Shown: one piece after another, positions 1 to 8,446 of the stretch
Numbering within the stretch: the first letter of the stretch is position 1
Layout of the letters: every line of letters starts with the position of its first letter
Source of the DNA: Bacillus australimaris
GTDB taxonomy: Bacteria; Bacillota; Bacilli; Bacillales; Bacillaceae
DNA: 64,000 nucleotides
Reading direction: 5' to 3'
Assembly (NCBI RefSeq): GCF_001307105.1
Contig: NZ_LGYN01000023.1
Coordinates: forward strand, 1 to 64,000
Notes under the pieces: model-generated
Seen by the model: only the letters and a program-made list of their open reading frames with translations
What the model was told of the DNA's origin: nothing
Databases searched by the model: none
Made by a program: the position numbers and the translations under genes

Positions 1-328
1 TATCTTATAAAGTTTATTTAATTTAAATTATTTTAATTTAGACAACTAAGTAATATAAAGGATTTTATAACAAATTTAGATTTTTCATTATTAGCTCCAA
101 TTCTTTTCAAGTCATTAAAATTTTAATTTATTTTATAGAACATACCACCCATTATTCCTCATTTCTCTTGGTATGACGGCGGTGCTATTTAAATCTTTTG
201 ACTGTCACCTTTCCATTTCTACGATACATCTGTTTTAATTAATATTTTCACTGTCTCACCCTGACCTTAGTCAGGATGATATCTGTCGAGAAATATATCC
301 TTTTATTCAATGATAAATTTTCATAAAA
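1..328. other. AT-rich intergenic stretch, no gene seen
   Basis: No ORF with a ribosome binding site was found on either strand. The DNA is very AT-rich. The only structure noted is a short hairpin near 261-276 (CCTGAC/GTCAGG type). It lies downstream of ywrF and upstream of the candidate small RNA at 364. Confidence 0.5.
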
Positions 329-357
329 TTGCGACTTTATTATATAATAGATATAAT
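329..357 (+). promoter_or_regulatory. SigA-type promoter for a candidate small RNA
   Basis: TTGCGA (329-334), a 17-bp spacer and a perfect TATAAT (352-357). The predicted start is near 364, exactly where a hairpin-rich, ORF-free stretch begins. Nothing else downstream on this strand could use it, because ywrF is on the opposite strand. Confidence 0.5.
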
Positions 358-363
358 TCACAG

Positions 364-475
364 AACTGGTTTTCTAATTATACGTTGCAGCAATTCAACC
401 AGTTATTTCTTAAAATAAATTAGAATAAGAGGAAAACCCCCGAGCATCGCCCGGGGGTTTTCCTCTTATTCTGGT
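364..475 (+). ncRNA. candidate small RNA, antisense to the ywrF 3' end
   Basis: A stretch of about 110 nt between a good SigA promoter and a very strong hairpin. It contains a perfect 8-bp inverted repeat (AACTGGTT at 364-371 with AACCAGTT at 397-404) and then the 21-bp stem at 422-472. No ORF with a start and ribosome binding site is present. The 3' hairpin overlaps the last codons of ywrF, so a transcript would be antisense to the ywrF mRNA end. The U-tract on this strand is poor (TTTTCC, then TCTTTT), so the exact 3' end is uncertain. Inference only; no known family was recognised. Confidence 0.35.
422..472 (-). terminator. 21-bp stem terminator of ywrF
   Basis: Perfect 21-bp inverted repeat: the left arm at 422-442 starts AGAATAAGAGG and the right arm at 452-472 ends CCTCTTATTCT, with a 9-nt loop. 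The ywrF stop codon (466-468) lies inside the right arm, so the stem begins within the coding sequence. On the minus strand the stem is followed by a T-rich run. Confidence 0.8.
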
Positions 476-1083
476 CTTTTCAGCACAAAAGGCGTGCCTA
501 AATGTGCATAATCATTTCCGGCTAAACGCGCGACTGGCTTCAGTTCATTCGTAAAAACATAGCCTTTTTCCGCATCATAAACTGACTCATCTAAATGTGC
601 ACATACAACCCGGCCAATGATATGGTCAACCGTGATTTCTCCTTCATCATTTTGAAAGGTGAGATGCTTTTCTAGCTGACATTCGAAACGAATGCGCGCT
701 TCCTTGATCCCCGGCACTGAAACCACATGGCTTTTTACTTGATGAAGACCGGTACGATCCAGCTCACTTTCCTCCTGCGGCAGCGTAGCAGCCGTTTGAT
801 TAATATCTTCGATCATGCCTTCATCACTTACATGAACAACAAACTCTTTCCTGTCGATAATATGCTGCGCTGTATCTTTCATCTGACCTTCTCGTCGTCC
901 GATAGAAACCGCAATAAGCGGCGGGTGTCCGCTGATGACATTAAAGAAACTAAACGGTGCGGCATTGACAACATGTTCTTTAGACAGACTTGTAATAAAC
1001 GCAATCGGTCTTGGAACGATAGAACCAGATAATAATTTATAAGCCTCTTTTCGTGAAAGCTGATCCATTAGCAATGTAATCAA
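466..1083 (-). CDS. ywrF: flavin reductase-like FMN-binding protein YwrF
   Basis: A 205-residue protein of the flavin reductase-like/DIM6-NTAB family, a split-barrel fold that binds FMN. The N-terminal SxIVPRPIAFITSLS and NAAPFSFFN segments are typical of the FMN-binding core. Substrate and partner cannot be told from sequence. The start is TTG at 1083: the AAGGAGG at 1094-1100 lies 10 nt upstream, whereas the first ATG (1068) would be 25 nt away. The gene sits next to alsR on the same strand, as in B. subtilis, with about 60 bp between them, so it may be co-transcribed or have its own promoter. Family call firm, role unknown. Confidence 0.85.
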   Translation of the reverse strand: MITLLMDQLSRKEAYKLLSGSIVPRPIAFITSLSKEHVVNAAPFSFFNVISGHPPLIAVSIGRREGQMKDTAQHIIDRKEFVVHVSDEGMIEDINQTAATLPQEESELDRTGLHQVKSHVVSVPGIKEARIRFECQLEKHLTFQNDEGEITVDHIIGRVVCAHLDESVYDAEKGYVFTNELKPVARLAGNDYAHLGTPFVLKRPE

Positions 1084-1142
1084 TTCAAGAACGCCTCCTT
1101 TGAATGTAACGACATCATACCATACCTCGTTCCCTATACCTC

Positions 1143-2030
1143 TTATTCTTGCTCGGTGCGATGCAGGATATGATGGACAAGATGAAATAAAGCAGGATTA
1201 TGATTTTCTCGTCTATAGGAAATGGTCCATTCCGCCAAAAGCTGTTCATCCTCAATGGATCGATACACAACATCCAAATTAAATAAACGCCGGGCTGATT
1301 TTGGAATGACCGCAATGCCAATTCCTGCTGTGACAAGACCAATGACCATTTGATATTCCGCCGCTTCTTGGACAATATTTGGACAAAATCCGTACTTTTC
1401 ACATAGCATGATAAAGTGCTGGTAAAGGGACGGCCACGATTCCTTTGATAAAGAAATAATCGGTTCATCACGGATATCTTCAATCGTTACTGTCTCTTTT
1501 TTAGCCAATCGATGATTGTTTGGAATCGCAAAAATACATTCACTTTGCTTCATCAAACGACTGACTAGTCCTTCGTGAGGCGATGTAGGATGTAAAAAAC
1601 CGATATCAATTTCTCCTTTTAAAAGCGCTCCTAGCTGCTGCGGTACTGAAAGCTGCTTCAGCTCAATACTGACAGAGGGATACAGCTCTCTGAATTCACG
1701 TACAACGGGCGGCAGAATATCATACGTCGCAGTTCCAACAAAACCTATGATGATTTTCCCCAGCTCTCCCCTTGCTGTATGACGGGCATGATCAATGGCT
1801 TTATCCAGCTGTTGCAGCACTCCCCTAACCTCTTGTAAAAAGACCTTTCCAGCAGCCGTTAACTCCACCACTCGCTTCGACCGGTGAAATAAAGGAAACC
1901 CTAATTCTTCCTCAAACTGCTTAATTTGCTGACTGAGTGGAGGCTGTGTCATATTCAACCGTGCGGCTGCTCTGCCAAAATGCAGCTCCTCCGCTACTGT
2001 GACAAAATACTGCAAATGTCTCAGTTCCAT
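1143..2030 (-). CDS. alsR: LysR-type activator of the acetoin operon, AlsR
   Basis: LysR-family regulator of 295 residues with an N-terminal winged helix-turn-helix (about residues 1-60, LNMTQPPLSQQIKQFEEELG) and a C-terminal effector-binding domain. In B. subtilis AlsR activates alsSD in response to acetate and stationary phase. It is divergent from alsS with 150 bp between the starts, the standard arrangement. The start ATG at 2030 is chosen because MELRHLQYF is the family N-terminus and AAGGAG lies 7 nt upstream; an upstream in-frame ATG at 2084 has no ribosome binding site. Identity rests on family plus position. Confidence 0.92.
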   Translation of the reverse strand: MELRHLQYFVTVAEELHFGRAAARLNMTQPPLSQQIKQFEEELGFPLFHRSKRVVELTAAGKVFLQEVRGVLQQLDKAIDHARHTARGELGKIIIGFVGTATYDILPPVVREFRELYPSVSIELKQLSVPQQLGALLKGEIDIGFLHPTSPHEGLVSRLMKQSECIFAIPNNHRLAKKETVTIEDIRDEPIISLSKESWPSLYQHFIMLCEKYGFCPNIVQEAAEYQMVIGLVTAGIGIAVIPKSARRLFNLDVVYRSIEDEQLLAEWTISYRRENHNPALFHLVHHILHRTEQE

Positions 2031-2101
2031 CCTTTCACTCCTTGCACACTTATTCGTGAAACATATTAAAACCACGTTAAACATATATTGGAAAATTTAT
2101 T

Positions 2102-2129
2102 TTGTGAAATGTATAGTAAATCATATCAT
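2102..2129 (+). promoter_or_regulatory. probable alsS promoter
   Basis: TTGTGA (2102-2107), 16 bp, TATCAT (2124-2129), in the alsR-alsS divergent region. The region just upstream (2060-2100) is AT-rich with T-N11-A half sites of the LysR type, where AlsR would bind. The exact operator cannot be assigned by eye. Confidence 0.45.
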
Positions 2130-2180
2130 GAAAATATATTTTCATAAAAAATTTTACTTGCCGAAAGGAGTGCGGGGTAA

Positions 2181-3881
2181 ATGAATTCTCAAGCACAACC
2201 CCTAACAAGACGAGGAGCAGAGTTGATTGTTGATACGCTGATTGCTCAAGGAGTGACCCATGTTTTTGCCATTCCAGGTGCAAAAATTGACGCTGTATTT
2301 GATGTATTAAAAGACAGAGGTCCAGAGCTTGTCCTATGCAGACACGAACAAAATGCAGCCTTTATGGCAGCTGCTGTCGGTCGTTTAACTGGCAAACCAG
2401 GTGTATGTCTTGTCACATCAGGTCCTGGTGCATCTAATTTAGCAACAGGTCTATTAACAGCCAATACAGAAGGTGATCCTGTTGTCGCTATCGCTGGAAA
2501 CGTCATTCGTGCGGATCGTCTGAAACGAACACATCAATCACTCGACAATGCGGCATTATTCAAACCAGTCACAAAATATAGTGTTGAAGTACAAGACGTT
2601 CATAATATACCAGAAGCATTAACAAATGCATTTCGCGCGGCACAAAAAGGGCAGGCTGGAGCAGCATTTATCAGCTTTCCACAAGATGTCGTGACAGAAC
2701 ACACCACACAAACACCAGTGTCTGCTCACCCTTCTCCAGAATTAGGTCCTGCACCAGATGCTCTCATCAGTTCGGCTATCGCCAAAATTCAAAATGCACA
2801 CTTACCTGTTGCGATTGTGGGAATGAAAGCTAGTCGTCCAGCTGCTGCAAACGCTACAAGAACATTGTTGAAAACACTTGGTATCCCATTTGTCGAAACA
2901 TACCAAGGAGCCGGCGTTCTCTCAAGAGAGCTCGAGTCTCAATATGTGGGCAGAATCGGCTTATTCCGTAATCAGCCGGGCGATCTTCTCATTGAACAAG
3001 CAGATGTCCTTTTGACCATCGGCTTTGACCCAATTGAATATGATCCGAAGCATTGGAATGTTCAGCCGCAGCAGCGTCAGATCATCCATGTTGATGACAT
3101 GCAGGCAGATATTGACCATTTTTATGAACCTGCACTTGAGCTCGTAGGCAATATTTGTGAGACTGTCAAACATCTAGAACATGACAGTGTTCCAATTTCT
3201 CTATGCAAAGAAAACATCGAATTAGTCACTGATTTACAGGAGTTATTAAATGACATCGAAAAAACACCAGAAAGAGAAAGTCATCTATCTCACCCGCTAG
3301 ATGTCATTCATACATTGAGACGCCTGATTCCTGATGACACGAAGGTCACATGTGATATCGGCTCTCATGCGATTTGGATGTCCCGTCACTTCCGCGTCTA
3401 TGAACCGAACTCATTCCTAGTGAGTAACGGTATGCAAACATTAGGCGTCGCATTACCATGGGCGATTGCGGCTTCTATATTGAATCCAGATGAAAAGATT
3501 ATTTCAGTCTCAGGTGATGGCGGTTTTCTCTTCTCCGCAATGGAATTAGAAACAGCTGTCCGCAAGAAAACAAACCTCGTTCACCTTGTATGGAATGACA
3601 GCACATACGACATGGTTGCGTTTCAGCAGGAAATGAAATATGACCGCACATCCTGCGTTGAATTCGGGCAGATCGATTTAGTGAAATATGCGGAAAGCTT
3701 TGGAGCGACTGGACTGCGGGTCAACTCACCTGATGAGCTTTCAACTGTCCTTCAAAAGGGTATAAACATAGAAGGACCCGTTATTATTGATATCCCGATT
3801 GACTACCAAGACAACCCTGACCTCGCCAGTCAAAAATGGCCAGAAGTCTTTCGCGGAAAACACACAATGAACATCAGATAA
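2181..3881 (+). CDS. alsS: catabolic acetolactate synthase AlsS
   Basis: Thiamine-diphosphate enzyme that condenses two pyruvates to 2-acetolactate plus CO2, the first step of acetoin formation. At 566 residues it has the family length. Visible features are the catalytic Glu56 (CRHEQNAAF), the central domain, and the C-terminal TPP/Mg site [14 protein letters not shown] with the later WND. The start ATG at 2181 has GAAAGGAG about 9 nt upstream. It forms an operon with alsD, 33 bp downstream. It is the catabolic, FAD-independent type by context, since no small regulatory subunit is present. Cytoplasmic. Confidence 0.96.
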   Translation: MNSQAQPLTRRGAELIVDTLIAQGVTHVFAIPGAKIDAVFDVLKDRGPELVLCRHEQNAAFMAAAVGRLTGKPGVCLVTSGPGASNLATGLLTANTEGDPVVAIAGNVIRADRLKRTHQSLDNAALFKPVTKYSVEVQDVHNIPEALTNAFRAAQKGQAGAAFISFPQDVVTEHTTQTPVSAHPSPELGPAPDALISSAIAKIQNAHLPVAIVGMKASRPAAANATRTLLKTLGIPFVETYQGAGVLSRELESQYVGRIGLFRNQPGDLLIEQADVLLTIGFDPIEYDPKHWNVQPQQRQIIHVDDMQADIDHFYEPALELVGNICETVKHLEHDSVPISLCKENIELVTDLQELLNDIEKTPERESHLSHPLDVIHTLRRLIPDDTKVTCDIGSHAIWMSRHFRVYEPNSFLVSNGMQTLGVALPWAIAASILNPDEKIISVSGDGGFLFSAMELETAVRKKTNLVHLVWNDSTYDMVAFQQEMKYDRTSCVEFGQIDLVKYAESFGATGLRVNSPDELSTVLQKGINIEGPVIIDIPIDYQDNPDLASQKWPEVFRGKHTMNIR

Positions 3882-3914
3882 GACTTCAGATACATGACAA
3901 AGGAGTGAGCGGAT

Positions 3915-4685
3915 ATGGGTATGATGCACCCAATGAATCAACAGAACGACACAAGACAACATGATAAACAGCAAGAGGTCTATCAAGTATCGACGATGAC
4001 CTCCCTGCTGGAAGCCGTATATGATGGAGATTTCTCCCTCTCGCATATTCCTGAACACGGTGATTTCGGTATTGGTACATTCAATCAGTTAGATGGAGAG
4101 CTGATCGGCTTTGACGGCGCATTCTATCGACTGCGCTCGGATGGAACAGCGACACCGGTCACCGATCAAGATTATTCACCTTTCTGCTCTCTAGCATTCT
4201 TTGAAACAGATATCGTGCATCGAATTGATGCACCCATGACGTCCAAAGAGCTAGAAGAAGAAATCAACCGCATTTTACCAAGTAAGAATGTTTTTTATGC
4301 CATCCGTATTGATGGGTCTTTCAAAAAGGTTCAAACACGTACGGTCGAAAAACAGGAAAAACCTTATGTTCCGATGGTGGAAGCAGTCAAATCACAGCCG
4401 ATTTTCGATTTCGAGGATATTCAAGGAACGATCGCAGGCTTCCGTACACCGCAGTACGCGCACGGCATTGCGGTGAGTGGATATCATCTTCATTTCATTG
4501 ATGATGATCGAAGTGTAGGCGGACACGTATTTGATTACACCGTTGATCAAGTGACCATCCGCATTTCTCAAAAACGTCATATGAATTTACACCTGCCAAA
4601 TACGCAGGAATTCTTCCAAGCAGACATTGATCGAGCAGACCTTGCACAGCAAATTGCCAGTGCGGAAAGCAGCCCAGATCAATAA
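3915..4685 (+). CDS. alsD: alpha-acetolactate decarboxylase AlsD
   Basis: Converts 2-acetolactate to acetoin (3-hydroxybutanone) and CO2, completing the AlsS pathway and helping to avoid acidification. At 256 residues it is full length. The zinc-binding histidines of this metalloenzyme family are visible as His191, His193 and His204 in GYHLHF and VGGHVFDY. The start ATG at 3915 follows AAAGGAG; a cluster of Met codons at positions 1, 3 and 4 leaves slight doubt about the exact start. It is the second gene of alsSD and is followed by a clear terminator. Confidence 0.96.
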   Translation: MGMMHPMNQQNDTRQHDKQQEVYQVSTMTSLLEAVYDGDFSLSHIPEHGDFGIGTFNQLDGELIGFDGAFYRLRSDGTATPVTDQDYSPFCSLAFFETDIVHRIDAPMTSKELEEEINRILPSKNVFYAIRIDGSFKKVQTRTVEKQEKPYVPMVEAVKSQPIFDFEDIQGTIAGFRTPQYAHGIAVSGYHLHFIDDDRSVGGHVFDYTVDQVTIRISQKRHMNLHLPNTQEFFQADIDRADLAQQIASAESSPDQ

Positions 4686-4694
4686 ATGACGACG

Positions 4695-4722
4695 ACACCC
4701 CGTTGACCCGGGGTGTTTTTTT
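4695..4722 (+). terminator. alsSD terminator
   Basis: Stem ACACCCCG (4695-4702) with CGGGGTGT (4709-4716), a 6-nt loop, then a run of seven to eight T. It begins 9 bp after the alsD stop. Confidence 0.9.
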
Positions 4723-4839
4723 ATGCATAAAGACTATTTCTCATCGATGAAATTTTCGTTTCGTTAGCAAATTAAAATCCTTTCATTCTATTCGTAATAA
4801 AATATGATAGAATGTCAGCAGAAGAAAGGTGGTTATACG

Positions 4840-5316
4840 ATGTCACAAGACTATAGCATTCCAAACCTAACATTAGACGAAAGAGATAAACAAATTTTAT
4901 CCCTATTACACGAGGACGGGCGGATGTCTTATACAGATCTCGGAAAACAAGTCGGTCTTTCCCGTGTTGCCGTACAAGCCCGCATTCAGCAGCTCATTGA
5001 AGCAGGGGTCATTGAACGATTCACCGCTGTGATTAACCCCGTTAAGGTCGGCATTCATGTATCTGTCTTCTTTAATGTAGAGGTAGAACCGAAATTTTTA
5101 GAAGCGGTGGCCCTTCAGCTTGAACAAGAAACAGCTGTCACAAGCCTTTATCACATGACAGGACCAAGTAAGCTGCATATGCATGGCATTTTTCAGGATG
5201 AACAGGAAATGGAGACATTTCTGACAAAAAAGCTTTATCCGCTAGAAGGCGTCGTCAGTGTGGACTGCCAAATGCTTATTAAACGATACAAAAGCCGTAT
5301 GGGCATGAAATTGTAG
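4840..5316 (+). CDS. ywrC: Lrp/AsnC-type regulator YwrC
   Basis: A 158-residue Lrp/AsnC-family transcription regulator. It has an N-terminal helix-turn-helix ([30 protein letters not shown]) and a C-terminal RAM ligand-binding domain. The start ATG at 4840 follows AAGAAAGGTGG at 7 nt; an in-frame ATG at 4804 has no ribosome binding site. It is the first gene of ywrC-ywrB-ywrA, so it probably regulates the chromate transporter genes that start 16 bp after its stop. ligand unknown. The AT-rich upstream region contains a possible -10 (TATGAT at 4803-4808). Confidence 0.9.
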   Translation: MSQDYSIPNLTLDERDKQILSLLHEDGRMSYTDLGKQVGLSRVAVQARIQQLIEAGVIERFTAVINPVKVGIHVSVFFNVEVEPKFLEAVALQLEQETAVTSLYHMTGPSKLHMHGIFQDEQEMETFLTKKLYPLEGVVSVDCQMLIKRYKSRMGMKL

Positions 5317-5332
5317 ACAGGAGTTGAACCAC

Positions 5333-5914
5333 TTGCACTCATATATCGAACTCATTATTGCTATGGTGCGAACCGGTATCCTCGGTTTTGGCGGAGGCCC
5401 TTCCGTGATACCGCTTATTCGCCATGAAGCGGTGGTGAAATACAAATGGATCAATGATGATGAATTCGGAGAAACACTCGCCATCGCCAATGCATTACCA
5501 GGGCCGATCGCAACCAAAATGTCAGCATATCTCGGCTATCGATTAAAGGGCGTATCTGGCGCAATTGTCGCAACAGCTGCTCATATTTTACCGACCTGTC
5601 TCGCCATGGTGGCACTTGTCACACTTGTCAGCGTCTTAAGCTCCTCCCAAATCATTCAAAATATGATTGGCGCTGTGACACCAGTCATTGCCGTTCTGCT
5701 AGGCATCATGGCATATGAGTTTGGTCAAAAAACGCTGAAAGGCTTTGGTATGATCTTCGGGATCGCTCTATTCCTTCTTGCCTTTATCGGGCTGAAGGTG
5801 CTGTCCATTCATCCAGGAATCATTGTGATCATCTTTTTATTCTATGGCGCTTTTCATTTCAAACTGAAAAATCGGTGGAATCGGCCAAATAAAGAGAAAG
5901 GAGTGTCCTCATGA
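5333..5914 (+). CDS. ywrB: chromate transporter half-subunit YwrB (CHR family)
   Basis: Short-chain CHR family protein (about 193 residues, half the length of fused ChrA). It has the conserved GFGGGPSVIPLI near the N-terminus and five to six membrane helices. Short-chain CHR proteins act as pairs; the partner YwrA follows directly. Known members export chromate, but sulfate or another anion could be the natural substrate. The start TTG at 5333 lies 9 nt after AGGAG; a TTG at 5324 would touch the ribosome binding site. Its stop overlaps the ywrA start (ATGA), indicating translational coupling. Confidence 0.88.
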   Translation: MHSYIELIIAMVRTGILGFGGGPSVIPLIRHEAVVKYKWINDDEFGETLAIANALPGPIATKMSAYLGYRLKGVSGAIVATAAHILPTCLAMVALVTLVSVLSSSQIIQNMIGAVTPVIAVLLGIMAYEFGQKTLKGFGMIFGIALFLLAFIGLKVLSIHPGIIVIIFLFYGAFHFKLKNRWNRPNKEKGVSS

Positions 5915-6447
5915 TGCTGATTCTCTTTTTATTCTGGGCATTCTTTTTGTCCAATCTATTAGGATATGGCGGAGGCCCTGCATCCATTCCGCTCAACTAT
6001 GAAGAAATCGTCAATCATTTTCAGTGGATGACGAACGAAGGATTCTCCAATATGCTTGCTTTAGCCAATGCACTTCCGGGTCCAATCGCTACAAAGATTG
6101 CAGCATATGTTGGCTATGACATCATGGGCTGGCCAGGATTTATCGTCGCACTGCTTGCAACTGTACTTCCGTCCGCTGCTGGGTTGATTTTATTGCTCAA
6201 GCTCATTGACCGTTTTCGTCAATCTCCCGTCGTAAAAGGCATGACCTTATCCGTTCAGCCTGTCATTGCAATCATGATGCTTTTATTAACATGGGAAATC
6301 GGCGGAGATGCAGTGAAAGCCATCGGCTGGACGCAATCGCTCGCCATTGCCGCAATCTCCTTTTTCTTAATGACCAAATTCAAGCTGCATCCTGCCTTTC
6401 TTATTATGGCTGCATTTTTATATGGCGGATTCATTCTGCCGCATTAA
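5911..6447 (+). CDS. ywrA: chromate transporter half-subunit YwrA (CHR family)
   Basis: Second short-chain CHR subunit, 178 residues, with the family motif GYGGGPASIPLNYEEIV and a pattern of hydrophobic helices. It is homologous to YwrB (both carry ANALPGPIATK) and is expected to pair with it in the membrane in opposite orientation. Its ATG overlaps the ywrB stop by 4 nt and is preceded by AAAGGAG. It is the last gene of the operon; a weak hairpin at 6452-6478 follows. Confidence 0.88.
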   Translation: MMLILFLFWAFFLSNLLGYGGGPASIPLNYEEIVNHFQWMTNEGFSNMLALANALPGPIATKIAAYVGYDIMGWPGFIVALLATVLPSAAGLILLLKLIDRFRQSPVVKGMTLSVQPVIAIMMLLLTWEIGGDAVKAIGWTQSLAIAAISFFLMTKFKLHPAFLIMAAFLYGGFILPH

Positions 6448-6451
6448 TAAA

Positions 6452-6478
6452 AACCGATAACAAGAAATGTGATCGGTT
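6452..6478 (+). repeat. 27-bp repeat, copy 1 (weak hairpin after ywrA)
   Basis: Starts AACCGATAAC and ends ATCGGTT; a 24/27 match to 6649-6675. It can fold as a 7-bp hairpin (AACCGAT/ATCGGTT) but lacks a T-run, so it is a poor terminator by itself. It flanks the folded element at 6533-6649. Confidence 0.75.
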
Positions 6479-6532
6479 CAGATTGTTGACAAAGGACTAA
6501 AATGAACTTTATTTTAGCCCTTTGTCTTCTTC

Positions 6533-6649
6533 TCAGCGTGATAGAAAACCTTTGCAGTCTAGGAAGGACAAGGAGCGGAGCGAATTGAGCATTCGTGAGC
6601 ACCGGCACGCAGGACTGACACCGAATGCGAGGGTTTGCCTACACGCTGA
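6533..6649. repeat. folded intergenic element, possible dispersed Bacillus repeat or structured RNA
   Basis: A 117-bp unit with nested complementary arms. The ends are TCAGCGTG (6533-6540) and CACGCTGA (6642-6649), a perfect 8-bp pair. Inside are AAACCTTTGC (6546-6555) with GCGAGGGTTT (6627-6636), 10 bp with two G-T wobbles, then CAGTC (6555-6559) with GACTG (6613-6617), and an apical GC-rich hairpin near 6575-6605. GC content is well above the flanks and no plausible protein is encoded. The wobble pairs favour a plus-strand RNA. It resembles, from memory, short intergenic repeats of about 190 bp in Bacillus genomes; this is not verified. Confidence 0.5.
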
Positions 6650-6684
6650 ACCGATAACAGGACATGTTATCGGTTTTCTTTTAC
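6649..6684 (+). terminator. terminator after the folded element (27-bp repeat, copy 2)
   Basis: AACCGATAAC (6649-6658) pairs perfectly with GTTATCGGTT (6666-6675), followed by TTCTTTTA. It is the second copy of the 27-bp repeat, with the hairpin extended to 10 bp by compensating changes and a T-run present. It lies within a few bases of the ywqF stop on the opposite strand. Confidence 0.8.
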
Positions 6685-8000
6685 ATATAAATAGGAGTAA
6701 CTGATCTGCGCCCAATCGAATGATACTCGACCCCTGCTTGTTCTGCCGCTTCAAGTGTATGACAGTTTCGTCCATCGAAAATAAGCGGCTGCCTCATCCA
6801 TTCCTTATAAGACGAGAGTGGAAACGACTGAATAACCGCCCATTCTGTTAATAGACAGACTGCATGTGCATCCTTGATCGCTTCTTCAATCGTTTGAGCA
6901 AAAAAGACTTGATCCGGAAGTTCACGAGCTGCACGGCGGGCAGCTACAGGATCATACGCCACAAGCTCCGCACCTAATCGATGGAGCTCATGAGCGATCG
7001 GAACAGACGGTGCCTCCCTCATATCGTCTGTATTCGGTTTAAAGGACAGACCAAGAAGCGCAATTCGCTTCCCTTCAAGATTTGCCCCCAGCCGCTCCTG
7101 AATATTTCGGATAAAACCAGCTCGCTGCTCATTATTTACCTTGATGACAGCCTTTAGCAGCTCAAAATCATGCGACACATGCCCCGCAATTTGGACGAGT
7201 GCATTTGTATCCTTTGGAAAACAAGAACCTCCGTAGCCAATGCCCGCTCTGAGAAAGGAAGAACCGATTCGCTGATCAAGCCCCATCCCCTGCGCCACCC
7301 ATTCAACATCAGCACCTGTTTTTTCACAAATGGAAGCAATCTCATTCATAAAGCTGATTTTTGTCGCAAGAAATGCATTTGATGCATACTTGATCATTTC
7401 AGCACTTTTACGATCTGTTTTGACCATTGGAAGGTGGAAATCAGCATACATTTCCTCCAGCTGGTCTAATACGGCTTTTGTTTCAGCTCCAATCACAAGC
7501 CGATCCGCCCTCAATGTATCTGAAATGGCAGAGCCTTCCCGTAAAAATTCTGGATTAGATGCAATAGCTAATGGCTCACGCCGTCCTAATTCTTGATGGA
7601 TGAGCTGATCGATTTGATCACCCGTTCCGACAGGCACCGTACTTTTCACCACAAGAATTGCACCTGACTTTGCTTTTATGCCCATCTCTTTTGCAGCCTG
7701 AAACACATATTGTAAATCAGCTTGGCCATCCGCCTGCTGCGGGGTGCCGACCGCGATCATTAATACATCTGCCTTCGTGTAGACTTCCGCTCCATTTATG
7801 TGAAAATGAATTCGTCCTTGCTCAAGATTGCGTTTCAGCAGCTCTTTTAACCCCGGCTCATACATTGGCGGATTTCCATGCTTCAGCTGCATGACCTTTC
7901 GCCGGTCAATATCAATACACGCCACATCATGTCCTGCCTCCGCTAAACACACACCTGTAACAAGCCCTACATATCCACAGCCTGCAATCGCAATATTCAT
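6681..8000 (-). CDS. ywqF: UDP-glucose 6-dehydrogenase YwqF
   Basis: Oxidises UDP-glucose to UDP-glucuronate with two NAD, supplying precursors for acidic surface polymers. The 439 residues show the N-terminal Rossmann motif GCGYVGLVTGVCLA, a central dimerisation domain, and the catalytic Cys260 in GGSCFPKDT. It matches YwqF (440 residues) more closely than TuaD in length. In B. subtilis it lies next to the tyrosine-kinase genes ywqC-ywqD-ywqE; those are absent here, so phosphorylation-based control may differ. The start ATG at 8000 has GGGGAG upstream. Confidence 0.9.
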   Translation of the reverse strand: MNIAIAGCGYVGLVTGVCLAEAGHDVACIDIDRRKVMQLKHGNPPMYEPGLKELLKRNLEQGRIHFHINGAEVYTKADVLMIAVGTPQQADGQADLQYVFQAAKEMGIKAKSGAILVVKSTVPVGTGDQIDQLIHQELGRREPLAIASNPEFLREGSAISDTLRADRLVIGAETKAVLDQLEEMYADFHLPMVKTDRKSAEMIKYASNAFLATKISFMNEIASICEKTGADVEWVAQGMGLDQRIGSSFLRAGIGYGGSCFPKDTNALVQIAGHVSHDFELLKAVIKVNNEQRAGFIRNIQERLGANLEGKRIALLGLSFKPNTDDMREAPSVPIAHELHRLGAELVAYDPVAARRAARELPDQVFFAQTIEEAIKDAHAVCLLTEWAVIQSFPLSSYKEWMRQPLIFDGRNCHTLEAAEQAGVEYHSIGRRSVTPIYM

Positions 8001-8080
8001 GACACCATCAGCTCCCCATACTCCTTATGCTTGTAATGACATCGTATGCCGGGAGTTTTCGTTCCATTCATAAAAGCATA

Positions 8081-8110
8081 CAAAAACCCCCTGCCGTCAC
8101 TAGCAGGGGG
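8081..8110 (-). terminator. terminator of the 47-residue small gene
   Basis: Stem CCCCCTGC (8087-8094) with GCAGGGGG (8103-8110) and an 8-nt loop. On the minus strand it is followed by TTTTTG. It starts 6 bp after the stop of the small gene at 8117-8260. Confidence 0.85.
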
Positions 8111-8116
8111 TCACTT

Positions 8117-8260
8117 TTATGAAACAAGACCATTTCGAATATGAGCAATCAGATTTTCAAGCATTTCTTTTGTTGTGACATCATTTGAATTTTCACCAAT
8201 ATCATGAGCGTACATCAAAATCTTTAAAAACTCTTCTTGATTTAAACCCTTATTATCCAT
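8117..8260 (-). CDS. small acidic protein of 47 residues, unknown function
   Basis: The protein starts MDNKGLNQEEFLKILMYAHD and ends IAHIRNGLVS. It is not recognised as any named family. It is predicted to be mostly helical, with two amphipathic helices around residues 8-22 and 29-44, and has no signal peptide, membrane segment or cysteine. Support for a real gene is unusually complete: a SigA promoter with 17-bp spacing (8293-8321), GAAAGGAT 7 nt before the ATG, and a strong terminator directly after the stop. It is monocistronic between ywqF and the divergent ywqB. The size and helical pairs recall small regulators that bind proteins, but no function is claimed. Confidence 0.75.
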   Translation of the reverse strand: MDNKGLNQEEFLKILMYAHDIGENSNDVTTKEMLENLIAHIRNGLVS

Positions 8261-8292
8261 GTCTGTATCCTTTCGATTCCACTAATTTCATT

Positions 8293-8321
8293 ATTATATG
8301 CTGTAAGGTTGGTTTATGCAA
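8293..8321 (-). promoter_or_regulatory. SigA promoter of the 47-residue small gene
   Basis: On the minus strand: TTGCAT (8321-8316), 17 bp, perfect TATAAT (8298-8293). It is about 33 bp upstream of the small gene's start codon. Confidence 0.75.
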
Positions 8322-8446
8322 TACTCTATTACATCATTCGACAGCTTTTGAAATTTATGACCATTTTCATGAAAAACTTTTTTATAAATCACCATTGAGC
8401 TATAATAAAAGAATTGGAATCTTTTACTTGGTTAGGAGCGGATCAA

